Below the pieces are notes generated by a model. The model saw only the letters and a program-made list of their open reading frames with translations, made no database searches and was not told the DNA's origin. Position numbers and translations under genes: made by a program. Shown in pieces: positions 36,348 through 45,434 of a DNA stretch of 64,000 nucleotides (positions within the stretch are counted from its first letter, which is position 1; each line of letters begins with the position of its first letter). Source of the DNA: Pseudomonas rhizosphaerae (GTDB taxonomy: Bacteria > Pseudomonadota > Gammaproteobacteria > Pseudomonadales > Pseudomonadaceae). Location of the stretch: contig NZ_CP009533.1 of NCBI RefSeq assembly GCF_000761155.1, positions 3,357,001 to 3,421,000 on the forward strand. The letters run 5' to 3'.

Positions 36348-37187
36348 TTAAAAGCGCCTCGCTCCGATCAGCTCCCCCAGCACCTGGTTGGGGATGCGGA
36401 AGGGTATGGACGCATGATCTTCGCCAGGTTCGACCCTAAAGCCGGTTCGCAGTCCGAAGCCTGACAATGCTTGCAGGCGTGAATACAACGCGCTGGCATC
36501 CTGGATCGCCTGAACCGAATCGCGCTCGGCCATCACGATGCTCAGGCTTGTCTGCGTCATATCGAGTTGTCCGGCGCGGACGCGCTCGGCGAAAGCGCGT
36601 TCAGGCGCCAGTAAGAACTGGTCACGCCACCATAGGCTGGGGCTGACCGCTACAACGTGTTGAAACAGGGTGGGCCGAGTGAACACTGCGTACACACCCA
36701 GCATGCCGCCAAATGAGTGCCCGACCAGGCTGCGTTGATCCTCGTCGACCTTGAAGTGCTCGGACACTTTGGGCATCAAGCGCTTCTGGATGAAGTCGAG
36801 AAATAGATCTTGGCCACCCTGTGCCGGCGTGTTGCGATCTTGCGGTGCAGGCGGTGTCAGATCGAACGCGCGTCTGTTGAAGTCCAGCGGCGTGTCACTC
36901 GGATACCCGATCGCCACCAGAATAGCGCCGCGCAATTTGGCCTGCGCGCGCTTGGCGGCATGGAACGCGGGGAAATAGGCATTGCCATCCAACAGGTAAA
37001 TCACTGGATAACCACCGGTATAAGGAACATCGCCCTCGGGCAGGCTGATCATGATGCGGTATTCCCGCCCGCCTTCGCTTTTCATCGTCCATTGCTCGGT
37101 GCCGTCCAGCGCAACCGGCTGCGCTTGAGCGGCCATCGCTGCACTAAGCAACCATGCGCTCAATACGGTAAATACTCTGCGGATCAT
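36348..37187 (-). CDS. Periplasmic siderophore-type esterase (IroE/BesA-like alpha/beta hydrolase)
   Basis: 279 residues with a signal peptide (MIRRVFTVLSAWLLSAAMAA, then QA). Esterase family PF00756 features: YPVIYLLDGNAYF, a nucleophile Ser in LVGHSFGGMLGVYAVF, and SPSLWW two segments later; the catalytic His is probably in PGEDHASIPF. IroE-like enzymes hydrolyse ferric or apo siderophore esters, which fits the sigma/FecR/receptor neighbours. Start at 37187 is preferred over 37217 because it begins the signal peptide and follows AAGGAA. A separate transcription unit, same strand as the fec-like genes. Confidence 0.88.
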   Translation of the reverse strand: MIRRVFTVLSAWLLSAAMAAQAQPVALDGTEQWTMKSEGGREYRIMISLPEGDVPYTGGYPVIYLLDGNAYFPAFHAAKRAQAKLRGAILVAIGYPSDTPLDFNRRAFDLTPPAPQDRNTPAQGGQDLFLDFIQKRLMPKVSEHFKVDEDQRSLVGHSFGGMLGVYAVFTRPTLFQHVVAVSPSLWWRDQFLLAPERAFAERVRAGQLDMTQTSLSIVMAERDSVQAIQDASALYSRLQALSGFGLRTGFRVEPGEDHASIPFRIPNQVLGELIGARRF

Positions 37188-37379
37188 GTTTCTGGGCGTT
37201 CCTTGCTGTGCAGGCACGTGAGCGTAGGGCGTTGACCTCAGAAGAAGCCGACCGGCAAACCCACGCGGCGGAGAATGCGCTCGGTTGCCAATAAGACGGA
37301 TGACGGCGTCGTTTGTCTTGATCCGGTGGTGGCCGAGCGGATTATCCCAATGTCTGCCCCTCCTTCAGCGCCCGAGACA

Positions 37380-37613
37380 TCACTTGCAAAACGGATCGTC
37401 CCAGAACGGGCGCTCGATCTCTTTATAGATGTCCGCCCGGCTCAGGCCCAGATCCTTGAGCCCGGCGTCACTCATCTGCTCCAGTTGGTGGCGTTGCCGA
37501 GTCAGTTCGTACCAGCGCGCAATGCGCTTCCATGGATTCACAAAAAGTCTTACTGGCTCACTCTGGGTGCAGCAGCCATGCGAAGCACAGGCATTCACTG
37601 TTTGACCTTTCAT
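37380..37613 (-). CDS. DUF1127 (YjiS-like) small protein
   Basis: 77 residues. The C-terminal half is the DUF1127 domain: WKRIARWYELTRQRHQLEQM SDAGLKDLGLSRADI (split), an Arg-rich helix pair. The N-terminus holds three Cys (ACASHGCC). Small DUF1127 proteins have been linked to RNA or phosphate/stress control in other bacteria. It is divergent from a LysR regulator 95 bases away, a frequent arrangement in Pseudomonas, so it is the probable target of that regulator. Confidence 0.88.
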   Translation of the reverse strand: MKGQTVNACASHGCCTQSEPVRLFVNPWKRIARWYELTRQRHQLEQMSDAGLKDLGLSRADIYKEIERPFWDDPFCK

Positions 37614-37708
37614 CTGCTCATCCTCCGGGTTGATGGCTTGATTCTCTGTTCAGGCTTAACATCAATCCAACGAATGTTTTGAATGCAGTGCATCTCAGAG
37701 ATTGATCA

Positions 37709-38563
37709 ATGTCCCACTACCAGAGCATCGATTCGGAAGTCCTGCGTACCTTCGTGGCCATCGCCGATGAGGGCGGTTTCACCAAGGCCGGTGAGCGGGT
37801 GAACCGCACCCAATCGGCGGTGAGCATGCAGATGAAGCGGCTCGAGGAAGACGTTCTGTGTCGGCAACTGTTCGAGCGCGATGGCCGGCAGGTGAAGCTG
37901 ACGGCTGAAGGGCAGATTCTGTTGGGCTATGCGCGCCGCATTCTCAAACTGCACAGCGAGGTGTTCACCACCTTGCGCGAGCCGCACATGGTCGGCACCG
38001 TGCGCATCGGCACTCCGGACGACTACGCCATGCGCTTTCTGCCGGGGATTCTGTCCGGCTTCGCTCAGGCGTTTCCGCTGGTGCAGGTAGAGGTGCATTG
38101 CGAGAGCTCCCGGCAGTTAATGCAACGCAAGGACCTGGATCTGACGATCGTTACCCGTGAGCCCGGCCGCGAGGTGGGCCAGTTGCTGCGGCAGGAACGC
38201 TTCGTGTGGGCCGAAGCCGAGGGCTTTTTTCTTCACGAACAAACGCCCGTGCCGCTGGCGATGTTCAATACCGATTGTTTTTGCCGGATATGGGCGTGCA
38301 ATGCCCTGGACGCCGCGCAGAAGCCCTACCGGATCGCTTATTCCAGCCCCAGTCTCGCCGCAATCATGGCAGCAGTCGGCGTTGGCCTGGCCGTCACTGC
38401 GCAGTTGCAGAGCCTGATCACGCCCGGGATGCGGATCATTGGCGAAGCCGAGGGCATGCCCTTGTTGCCGTTGGCCAGCATCATGCTGCTGCGCAACCCC
38501 GATACCCGCTCGCCGATGATCAATGCGTTGGCCGAGCATATCGTCGAGGGGTTCAGGCTTTGA
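37709..38563 (+). CDS. LysR-family transcriptional regulator
   Basis: 284 residues. HTH region: VLRTFVAIADEGGFTKAGER VNRTQSAVSMQMKRLEED (split), followed by the effector-binding domain from GTVRIGTPDDYAMRFLPGIL. The HTH resembles the LrhA/HdfR/PecT branch. Divergent to the DUF1127 gene, which it probably regulates together with itself. Confidence 0.92.
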   Translation: MSHYQSIDSEVLRTFVAIADEGGFTKAGERVNRTQSAVSMQMKRLEEDVLCRQLFERDGRQVKLTAEGQILLGYARRILKLHSEVFTTLREPHMVGTVRIGTPDDYAMRFLPGILSGFAQAFPLVQVEVHCESSRQLMQRKDLDLTIVTREPGREVGQLLRQERFVWAEAEGFFLHEQTPVPLAMFNTDCFCRIWACNALDAAQKPYRIAYSSPSLAAIMAAVGVGLAVTAQLQSLITPGMRIIGEAEGMPLLPLASIMLLRNPDTRSPMINALAEHIVEGFRL

Positions 38564-38867
38564 TCGAGCGGGCTGTTCGTGGCCTGCCAAGTACAGCATC
38601 TTGTGAAAAGACCATCGAGACGATGCCTGCACCGCGCGAACGACTTCAACTTGGCTGGTGATATACAGACTGGTTAAAGCCCATGAAATTTTTCATTCAA
38701 CGATCCAATTCAGTTATTTTTTATTCAGATGTTTGTTTACACCTACTCCAATTATGAAAACAAATAAACATCGATAATCCCGCTGATTCGGCTTGAGCCT
38801 GTGCTAGCGTTATCCAAGTATCTATTGCACGTTACTGCTCAGTCGAGTTCAACGGGAAACTTATTAC
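38564..38867. other. Intergenic region with AT-rich upstream control stretch
   Basis: No gene. Positions 38690-38775 are markedly AT-rich (TTCAGTTATTTTTTATTCAG, AATTATGAAAACAAATAAAC) against the local background, suggesting a promoter/UP-element or silencer-binding region for the methyltransferase gene that follows. Confidence 0.4.
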
Positions 38868-39764
38868 ATGTCCGCTCTCCAGACGTTGTTCAACGCGTGC
38901 CTTGATGAAATTGAACAGGGCGATCTCGTCAAAGGCTTTACCCAGCTTTCGGAAGCGTTGACGGAACACCGCTTGACGTTGAACGATGACGACTGGACTG
39001 CTCAGGTTCTCAAAGTTTTCAGGTCTCATCCGCTCGCTCGGAGCTTGCAGGAAGATCCTTATACTCGCCGCGCCCTGGAGAAGCCTCAAGGTTACGCTGG
39101 CGATGCAGTCATGATGGACTACATGAATTTCCAGCAGCCTCCCAGCGGGTGCAGTGAACTGGGCGAGCGCATTTTCCGGGCTGTGGTCGCCAGCCCCAAT
39201 GGCGCGAGCGTGCGTTGGAGATGCGAGCATCTCGCCGGTCTGATTACCCGTGAGGCCCAGCGTCGAAGCAGTCTTTCCGTGCTGAGCGTGGCGTGCGGTC
39301 ATTGCCGCGAAGGGTTGATGTTGCAGCCTGCAACCATAGCTCGAATAAAGCGCTTCATCGCTTTGGACCAGGATGCCGAAAGTCTCGATGTTGTCCGAGA
39401 CACCCTGAAGGCGTTCGTAACACCCGTACGAATGAATGTTAAAGACATCGCCGCCGACCCGAGCCTGGGCGACTTCAATCTTATCTACTCGGCGGGCTTG
39501 TTCGACTATCTTCCGGATCATGCCGCAAAGGCGTTGTGCGCTACGCTTTTGCAACGGACGACCTCCGGAGGCACACTTCTCATCGCCAATTTCACACCGG
39601 ACAATTGGGGGCGCGGGTACATGGAGGCCGTCATGGATTGGCATTTGATCCTGAGAACCAAAGACGCCATGCGCAAGTTGCTACCGGCTAGCCAAGTAGC
39701 CAAGTCATATTTGTACTTCGACCCCTACCGTAACGTTATATATCTGGAAATAACCAAAGCGTGA
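38868..39764 (+). CDS. Class I SAM methyltransferase, PhcB-like
   Basis: 298 residues. An N-terminal helical part has the motif KPQGYAGDAVMMDYMNFQ (about residue 75) characteristic of a group annotated as extracellular-factor (3-hydroxypalmitate methyl ester) synthesis methyltransferases. A SAM-binding core follows from about residue 140: LSVLSVACGHCREGL (motif I), FIALDQDAESLDVV (acidic residue) and FNLIYSAGLFDYL. Substrate unproven. The gene is convergent with the FIST-type chemoreceptor; a hairpin CTGCACCGC / GCGGTGCAG (39765-39797) lies between them. Confidence 0.8.
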   Translation: MSALQTLFNACLDEIEQGDLVKGFTQLSEALTEHRLTLNDDDWTAQVLKVFRSHPLARSLQEDPYTRRALEKPQGYAGDAVMMDYMNFQQPPSGCSELGERIFRAVVASPNGASVRWRCEHLAGLITREAQRRSSLSVLSVACGHCREGLMLQPATIARIKRFIALDQDAESLDVVRDTLKAFVTPVRMNVKDIAADPSLGDFNLIYSAGLFDYLPDHAAKALCATLLQRTTSGGTLLIANFTPDNWGRGYMEAVMDWHLILRTKDAMRKLLPASQVAKSYLYFDPYRNVIYLEITKA

Positions 39765-39797
39765 CTGCACCGCGGCAAGACAGGATCAGCGGTGCAG
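39765..39797. terminator. Hairpin between convergent genes
   Basis: CTGCACCGC (39765-39773) pairs perfectly with GCGGTGCAG (39789-39797). No good T-run follows on either strand, so termination is only suggested by position. Confidence 0.4.
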
Positions 39798-39813
39798 GGG
39801 GGTCGTTTCATCA

Positions 39814-41835
39814 TCAGCCTCGCGTCAGCCCGGTCAACGTATCTGCGATCCCCTTGGTCCGCCTTGCCGTCCCTTCGGTCGCCTGGCTCGATGCCTCCAA
39901 GGTGTCCAGCATTTCTCTTAACGCCCCTACTCCCGTGGACTGGTCTTCGATCTGCTGAGCCACCCGCTGAATCTCGCTGGACAGCAGGTCGATATCCACG
40001 CCGATATCCGCCGCATTCTTGCGGGTGATCTCCGCCAGTTTGCGGACCTCGTCGGCGACCACGGCAAAGCCCCTTCCCAGATCGCCTGCGCGGGCTGCTT
40101 CGATGGCAGCGTTGAGCGCGAGCAGGTTGGTCTGGCCGGCAATCTGCTGAATCACCTGCACGATGGACTGAATCTGCAGGCTCGAACTGGCCAAGGCGCG
40201 CGCCCCGACCACGGCTTCGTCGGCCTGCCGCGCCAGGTCTTCGACGGTGCTGCCGGCTTGGGTGGATACGGTGTTCTGCCGGTCGATGGTGGCGGCCAGA
40301 TCGTCCATCGAAAGGTGCAGCTCCCCGGAATAATGATTGATCTGGGTGGCCATCTGCTCCTGCTGTTCGCCGGCATCGGCAAGCACCTGGCCCAACGCGG
40401 CAAGGCCTTTGAACACGGGGAGGATGCCGGCGTCCAGGCCGCGGGTGTCGAGGGCGCTGGTGAAGTCGTTGCGTTTGAAGGCTTCGATCTGTTTCACCAC
40501 CACGTGGTTGAGGCCGACCATTTTCTTGAGCTGGCGGCGCAGGAAGAAAGCCTTGAACTCGCCGTAATGGGCGATGAAGTTATCCACATACTCATCGGTG
40601 AAGGATGCGCCTTTGGCGACGCGGAAGAAGAAGATCGCGGTCAGGGTCTGATTGAGATTCAGGCCGAGGATTTCACCGAAGGTCGAGAAGCCCACCACCG
40701 GTACATCACCAAACAGGCCGCGCATGCTGCCCAGGTCATTGGCGTTGTTGAGCCTGCGCAGAATGCAGTCATTGAGGATGGCAGCCACCGGTTGGCCGCC
40801 CTTGCCTTGCAGGAACTGTCGGTAGTCTTTTTCCGTGGCCTGACGCAGCGGTGTGCGCTTGACCATGACCAGCTCTTCGCCCGGCGCAACGTCGCAGAAC
40901 AGTTGGATGATCTGTTGGGTATGGTCGATACGGGCAATGGAGCGCACGAACAATTCGTTGCCCACGCGGATGGCGAAGGAGTACTCGGCCAGGTTCTTTT
41001 CCAGGGAATGGCTGTCGCACTTGAACGCGTTGCACAGGGCCTGGACCATGCTCATGATGTTGCCGCTGCTGTCGATCACCTGATCGATGGTGCGGTCTTC
41101 GACGGAGGCGGTGAGCACGCTGAACGTCAGCCCGGCCGGTTCGAAGTTCTGGCTCTTGAACACACCGAAACGGATGTCCGGTGCGGTCTTGAGAAAGACG
41201 ATCTGGGCGTGGTTCTGGTAGCTGCGCTTGCCGTCGTGGATCAGGGTTTTCTGGAAGTCCGACTTGCCGCCCGCAGAGCCGCCGACGAACAGGCAGGGGA
41301 AGCGGCCTGACTCATAGAGCGCTTCCATGAAGAACGATTCGGAAGCCGACAGCCCGTCGAAAATCACGTAGGCCAGGGTGTCGCGATGGTCGATGGCCGT
41401 GCTGACCTGTACACGCTTGATGTTGTTGACCAGCTTCGCGATGCGCTCGCGCATCTCCATGCGTTTGCCGCCGTTGCGGATGTCTTCGCACTCCAGCGGC
41501 ACCATGACCACTTCTGCCGAAGCGATCACGTTGCGCTCGAAGCACTGCAGCACGATGCGGTCCCAGTGCTCGCCCGCCGCGCAGTACAGACTGTCCGCGC
41601 TGTTGCACAGCTCGCCTGAAGTGGTGCACAGGCTGATAGTGCCATTGGGAAAGCGCTGCCGAACGCTGGCCGCGACCTTGTCGATATCCAGGTGGGGCGA
41701 GACGAAGCCCGTCACCAGCACGGGATCCGCGCGCAGACCGGCCAGGGCGCGATCCAGCTCACTGGCTGTGCAGCTCAGGCTCACGGCACCCTGGCTGAGT
41801 GCGCGGGCGGGGTTGAAGCGTTTGAAGAGGTTCAT
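39814..41835 (-). CDS. Soluble chemoreceptor with FIST sensory domains
   Basis: 673 residues with no transmembrane segment, so cytoplasmic. Residues about 30-240 form a FIST N domain ([52 protein letters not shown]), followed by FIST C to about residue 440 ([15 protein letters not shown]). The C-terminal part is an MCP signalling hairpin with the tip [38 protein letters not shown] (split). FIST domains are thought to bind small ligands such as amino acids. Start at 41835 (MNLFKRFNP) is preferred over the longer frame to 41886. It may control swimming or another Che-like pathway. Confidence 0.88.
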   Translation of the reverse strand: MNLFKRFNPARALSQGAVSLSCTASELDRALAGLRADPVLVTGFVSPHLDIDKVAASVRQRFPNGTISLCTTSGELCNSADSLYCAAGEHWDRIVLQCFERNVIASAEVVMVPLECEDIRNGGKRMEMRERIAKLVNNIKRVQVSTAIDHRDTLAYVIFDGLSASESFFMEALYESGRFPCLFVGGSAGGKSDFQKTLIHDGKRSYQNHAQIVFLKTAPDIRFGVFKSQNFEPAGLTFSVLTASVEDRTIDQVIDSSGNIMSMVQALCNAFKCDSHSLEKNLAEYSFAIRVGNELFVRSIARIDHTQQIIQLFCDVAPGEELVMVKRTPLRQATEKDYRQFLQGKGGQPVAAILNDCILRRLNNANDLGSMRGLFGDVPVVGFSTFGEILGLNLNQTLTAIFFFRVAKGASFTDEYVDNFIAHYGEFKAFFLRRQLKKMVGLNHVVVKQIEAFKRNDFTSALDTRGLDAGILPVFKGLAALGQVLADAGEQQEQMATQINHYSGELHLSMDDLAATIDRQNTVSTQAGSTVEDLARQADEAVVGARALASSSLQIQSIVQVIQQIAGQTNLLALNAAIEAARAGDLGRGFAVVADEVRKLAEITRKNAADIGVDIDLLSSEIQRVAQQIEDQSTGVGALREMLDTLEASSQATEGTARRTKGIADTLTGLTRG

Positions 41836-42094
41836 CACATGGCTCGCTAGAAAGGTTGCACAGCGCACGCGGGGCGTGGCTTGCATTGCTGTCGCTATCG
41901 GCCATGGGGAGGTGGACTTGATGCAGGTGGTCGGGTTTGTGGGGATCTAGGCTGCTGGTTGGACATTTCTGGAAACGCCTGGGTTTTCAGGCGAAACGGC
42001 ATACCCGTTATCTTGAAAAGGCTTGGGGCAAATCAGGGAAGCCCAAGCGCATTCAGTTCTAAAAACCTATGTACAAAAAGTGTCTGGAGATGCC

Positions 42095-42496
42095 ATGCGC
42101 TACCCAATCTGCATCGAGTGGGGCGATGAAACTACAGCCGTCGGAATTCAGGTGCCCGACATTCCTGGCGCCATCACCGCTGCCGACACGTTCGAAGAGG
42201 CCTACGGTGCTGCGATCGAGATCGCTCATATCATGCTGGAGGAACTTGCGGCTCGTGGAGAGCGTATTCCTCTCCCAAGCGCGACGGCAGTCCTTCGTAA
42301 CGACGCCGAATACACGGACATGGGCTGGGGAATGCTCGATATCGATATAACGCCTTACTTGGGCAAGACCGAAAAGGTCAACGTCACACTGCCTGGATTC
42401 GTGATTTCGCAGATCGACCGATTTGTTCGTGAGCACAATGTCAAAAGTCGATCTTCTTTCTTGACCGATGCGGCACTTGAAAAACTAGGGCGTTGA
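42095..42496 (+). CDS. HicB-like antitoxin, no HicA partner seen
   Basis: 133 residues. The N-terminal HicB fold MRYPICIEWGDETTAVGIQV PDIPGAITAADTFEEA (split) is followed by the AIEIAHIMLEEL helix; the C-terminus (VTLPGFVISQIDRFVREHNV KSRSSFLTDAAL, split) is a ribbon-helix-helix DNA-binding domain. ATG 42095 follows TGGAGAT; the frame is open to 42023. A HicA toxin normally lies directly before or after, but neither side shows one, so this is an orphan antitoxin or autonomous regulator. Confidence 0.85.
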   Translation: MRYPICIEWGDETTAVGIQVPDIPGAITAADTFEEAYGAAIEIAHIMLEELAARGERIPLPSATAVLRNDAEYTDMGWGMLDIDITPYLGKTEKVNVTLPGFVISQIDRFVREHNVKSRSSFLTDAALEKLGR

Positions 42497-42630
42497 GCAA
42501 AAAACCGGGACCGCGGGAACCTGTATCCCTGTAAAGCAGCGACCCGGAACAAGGCCGAATACTTGTACGATGTCCTATCACAAGGTATTACTACGTCTCC
42601 TCATAAAAACAAAACTACGGAGATCGCTAC

Positions 42631-43752
42631 ATGGACTCATTCTCGTCCGCCGGGCCCGAACGGCTCGACCGAGCAAAGGGCAATACCCGCCGCAGCTTTC
42701 TGAAACAGTCCTTCGCAGTTTCCGCCACGCTCGCCACCGTGGGCAGCGCTGCGCTGCCCCGACTGTCCAGTGCCGCCGAGCCCTTGAGTCAGCGTTACCC
42801 TGACCCGCTGGTGCACGTGCTCGATGACAGTTTCCTTGAGTTGCGCGTGTTCAACGCCAGTGTCGAAAGACTGGCCACCGGCCTGCGGTGGGCCGAAGGG
42901 CCGGTGTGGATCGGCGCTGGTCGCTATCTGTTGGTCAGCGACATCCCCAACAACCGCATCATGCGCTGGGACGAAATCACTGACACCTTCTCCGTGTACC
43001 GCGAACACTCCAACTTCTCCAACGGCATGTGCCAGGATCGCCAAGGGCGACTGATCGTCTGCGAAGGCTCTACCACCACCAGTGAAGGCCGCCGCATCAC
43101 GCGCACTGAACACAACGGCACCGTCACCGTGCTGGCTGACAGTTACGACGGTAAGCCCTTCAATTCCCCGAATGACGTCGTCTGCAAAACCGACGGATCC
43201 ATCTGGTTCACCGATCCGCCCTTCCAGACCATCAACAACTACGAAGGTCACAAGATCACCCCCACTCAACCTCACGCGGTGTACCGCATCGACGGCGAGA
43301 GCAGGAAAGTCACGCGGGTGATCGACGACATCAACGGGCCGAACGGCCTGTGTTTTTCACCCGATGAAAAACTGCTCTACGTCGTCGAAGGCCGGGCCAA
43401 GCCCAATCGATTGATCTGGGCGTTCGATGTGAAGGACGACGGCACCCTGGGCGAGCGCCGCAAACATATTGAAGGACTGGAGTACGCGGCTATCGACGGC
43501 ATCAAGTGCGACGAGGCGGGCAACTTGTGGTGCGGCTGGGGTGGCAATGGTGATCCCAAGGCCGACCTGGAAAAACTCGACGGCGTGCGGGTGTTCAATC
43601 CGCAGGGCAAGGCCATCGGGCACATTTCCCTGCCCGAACGCTGCCCGAACTTGTGCTTCGGCGGGCGCGAGGGGAACCGGTTGTTCATGGCAGGCAGTCA
43701 CTCGATCTATTCGTTGTTCGTGAATGCGCGTGGGGCGACGTTTGCGTTGTAA
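42631..43752 (+). CDS. SMP-30/gluconolactonase family protein, exported by Tat
   Basis: 373 residues. The N-terminus has a twin-arginine motif (TRRSFLKQSFAVSATLATVG), so the protein is folded in the cytosol and exported. The rest is a six-bladed SMP-30 beta-propeller: RWAEGPVWIGAGRYLLVSDI (metal-binding Glu), NSPNDVVCKTDGSIWFTDPP (Asn and Asp ligands) and AAIDGIKCDEAGNLW. It is expected to hydrolyse sugar lactones such as gluconolactone in the periplasm, with Ca or Zn. Stand-alone gene; ATG follows GGAGATC. Confidence 0.92.
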   Translation: MDSFSSAGPERLDRAKGNTRRSFLKQSFAVSATLATVGSAALPRLSSAAEPLSQRYPDPLVHVLDDSFLELRVFNASVERLATGLRWAEGPVWIGAGRYLLVSDIPNNRIMRWDEITDTFSVYREHSNFSNGMCQDRQGRLIVCEGSTTTSEGRRITRTEHNGTVTVLADSYDGKPFNSPNDVVCKTDGSIWFTDPPFQTINNYEGHKITPTQPHAVYRIDGESRKVTRVIDDINGPNGLCFSPDEKLLYVVEGRAKPNRLIWAFDVKDDGTLGERRKHIEGLEYAAIDGIKCDEAGNLWCGWGGNGDPKADLEKLDGVRVFNPQGKAIGHISLPERCPNLCFGGREGNRLFMAGSHSIYSLFVNARGATFAL

Positions 43753-43881
43753 AAACCGAGTCTGCCGCGCATCGGAGGATGCACGGCAGCTGATAAGCCT
43801 CTGGCTTCGAACAATGGCCTGAATCCGTCACGGGACGTGATTCGTGATCACCTACAGAATTCGACCATCACCTGAGCATCA

Positions 43882-44532
43882 TCAGGTACGAGTCAGCGCA
43901 AGCCTGATGCCTAATGCGATGAACACACCTCCGACGACACGATCCATCAATTTCTGCAGCGATCTGTTGCGTGACATGCCGCTTGAGGCACTTCCAGCCA
44001 GCATGGCAAAAGTTGCGTCGGTTAAAAATGCTACCAGCGCATAGGTCAATCCCAACACCAGGAAAGACGCGGTGTGGTGCTCGCCTCCGGGCACTACGAA
44101 TTGTGGAAAGAATGAAATGAAGAACAGCAGAACCTTTGGATTCATCAGGGTCGTTATGAACCCCTTTGACAGCAGGCCATAAAGATCCGCGTCTTTTTTG
44201 ATGTCAGCACTTTCAGCGGCTTCTGCGCGTGCGCGACCAAAGGTCTCGAACACCAACTTTCCACCCAGGTAGATCAGGTAAATCGCGCCAACATATTTAA
44301 TCAGGGTAAACATGACAGGCGAGGCCGCAATCAGAGCTGTGAGCCCCACAACGCTCGCCAACGCATGAGTGCAACTACCCAAGGCCACTCCAGCCGCTGA
44401 GATGACGCCCGCACGCCGACCATTTGCGACACTTTGCCCTACCACGTAAGCCATGTCGGGGCCTGGGGTAATGGAAAGCAGAAAAACAGAAACTATAAAA
44501 AGCCAGAGGTTGGTGATATCAAACATAGTCAT
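43882..44532 (-). CDS. LysE/RhtB-family amino-acid exporter
   Basis: 216 residues with about six transmembrane segments. The N-terminal signature FLLSITPGPDMAYVVGQSVA NGRRAG (split) is typical of LysE/RhtB exporters of amino acids or homoserine lactones, and a second conserved motif is FITTLMNPKVLLFFISFFPQ. No regulator lies next to it. Specific substrate unknown. Confidence 0.93.
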   Translation of the reverse strand: MTMFDITNLWLFIVSVFLLSITPGPDMAYVVGQSVANGRRAGVISAAGVALGSCTHALASVVGLTALIAASPVMFTLIKYVGAIYLIYLGGKLVFETFGRARAEAAESADIKKDADLYGLLSKGFITTLMNPKVLLFFISFFPQFVVPGGEHHTASFLVLGLTYALVAFLTDATFAMLAGSASSGMSRNRSLQKLMDRVVGGVFIALGIRLALTRT

Positions 44533-44700
44533 CCCTTATCTAGAATTCAGTTGCCCTGCAGCCAAGCGTATTCGGTTCATGAAATGAGCCGAATAGCCCG
44601 ACTAATCGGCTCACGACCGGCAACCGAGATGGTGTTCGTGCGCTTGGATAATGTCGGGAACACCTGGTAACTGCCAAATCGGAAGCAGATTAGCCACACT

Positions 44701-45156
44701 TCAAGCCGCATCCGGGTGATCCAGCGTTTCCCACCCCAGGCACGCCAGCGCCAAGGTCCGCGGCACTGCCTCTCGGCCACTGCTGTATCGGCTGATGCTG
44801 CGAGCGCTCACCCCTAGAGCCTCGGCAGCCTGATCCAGTGTAAGGCGGTGCTTCAATCGCCACTGGATAAAGAGGCGCGTATTTTCGTCCACCGCCGATT
44901 GCGCCAGTGCGTCCAGAAACAGCGTGTCGGCACCGATCTGAATATCGAGCGCAGGCCATTCAACCGTCCAACCTGCATCACCCATCACAGCGCCTTCAAA
45001 AGCTTTGCCTTTGGCCAGTGGGCGCAGGCCAGGGTACCTTTTCAAATCGTCATGCATGTTGAGGCGAAATTGCTGACCGCTGGTATACGTCAGATCAAGT
45101 ATGGCGCCTGGATGTGCCTGCACAGCCCGCAGGCGGGGGCGTTTCATCGATGCCAT
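44701..45156 (-). CDS. DUF2442 plus helix-turn-helix protein
   Basis: About 151 residues from ATG 45156 (or 45147). Residues 10-80 fit DUF2442 (VQAHPGAILDLTYTSGQQFR, WPALDIQIGADTLFLDAL). The C-terminal HTH is RLTLDQAAEALGVSARSISR YSSGREAVPRTL (split), XRE-like. It overlaps the upstream DUF4160 gene by 13 bases. DUF4160-DUF2442 pairs are common and look like a toxin-antitoxin or regulator module, with the HTH partner as the likely autoregulator (inference). Confidence 0.85.
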   Translation of the reverse strand: MASMKRPRLRAVQAHPGAILDLTYTSGQQFRLNMHDDLKRYPGLRPLAKGKAFEGAVMGDAGWTVEWPALDIQIGADTLFLDALAQSAVDENTRLFIQWRLKHRLTLDQAAEALGVSARSISRYSSGREAVPRTLALACLGWETLDHPDAA

Positions 45157-45374
45157 TGCTTCCACTCCTTCAAAAGTTCGGTTTGATGGGCCGAGATCCA
45201 CGCCAAGGCTTCCTGCAAGATTTTCTGAGGTGCTTTGCCTTGGATAACTGCAACGGTTTCCAGACTGATCTGCACATCCAAGCCACCGCCAGTGAGGTGC
45301 ACATGCGGAGGCAGATGGTCTCGCTCCCGCAACTCGATACGGTATTTATCGCGAAATCGATATTTGGTAGACAT
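45144..45374 (-). CDS. DUF4160 family protein
   Basis: 76 residues from ATG 45374 (MSTKYRFRDKYRIELRERDH), with the DUF4160 hallmark DHLPPHVHLTGGGLDVQISL. ELLKEWKQWHR ends the protein within the start of the DUF2442-HTH gene. First gene of the two-gene unit; the biochemical role is unknown, possibly the toxin-like half. Confidence 0.85.
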   Translation of the reverse strand: MSTKYRFRDKYRIELRERDHLPPHVHLTGGGLDVQISLETVAVIQGKAPQKILQEALAWISAHQTELLKEWKQWHR

Positions 45375-45434
45375 GCCTGATCGTATCGCCAATTTGGCGA
45401 TATCACAATATTAGACTACAGCCTCCATTTTCCC

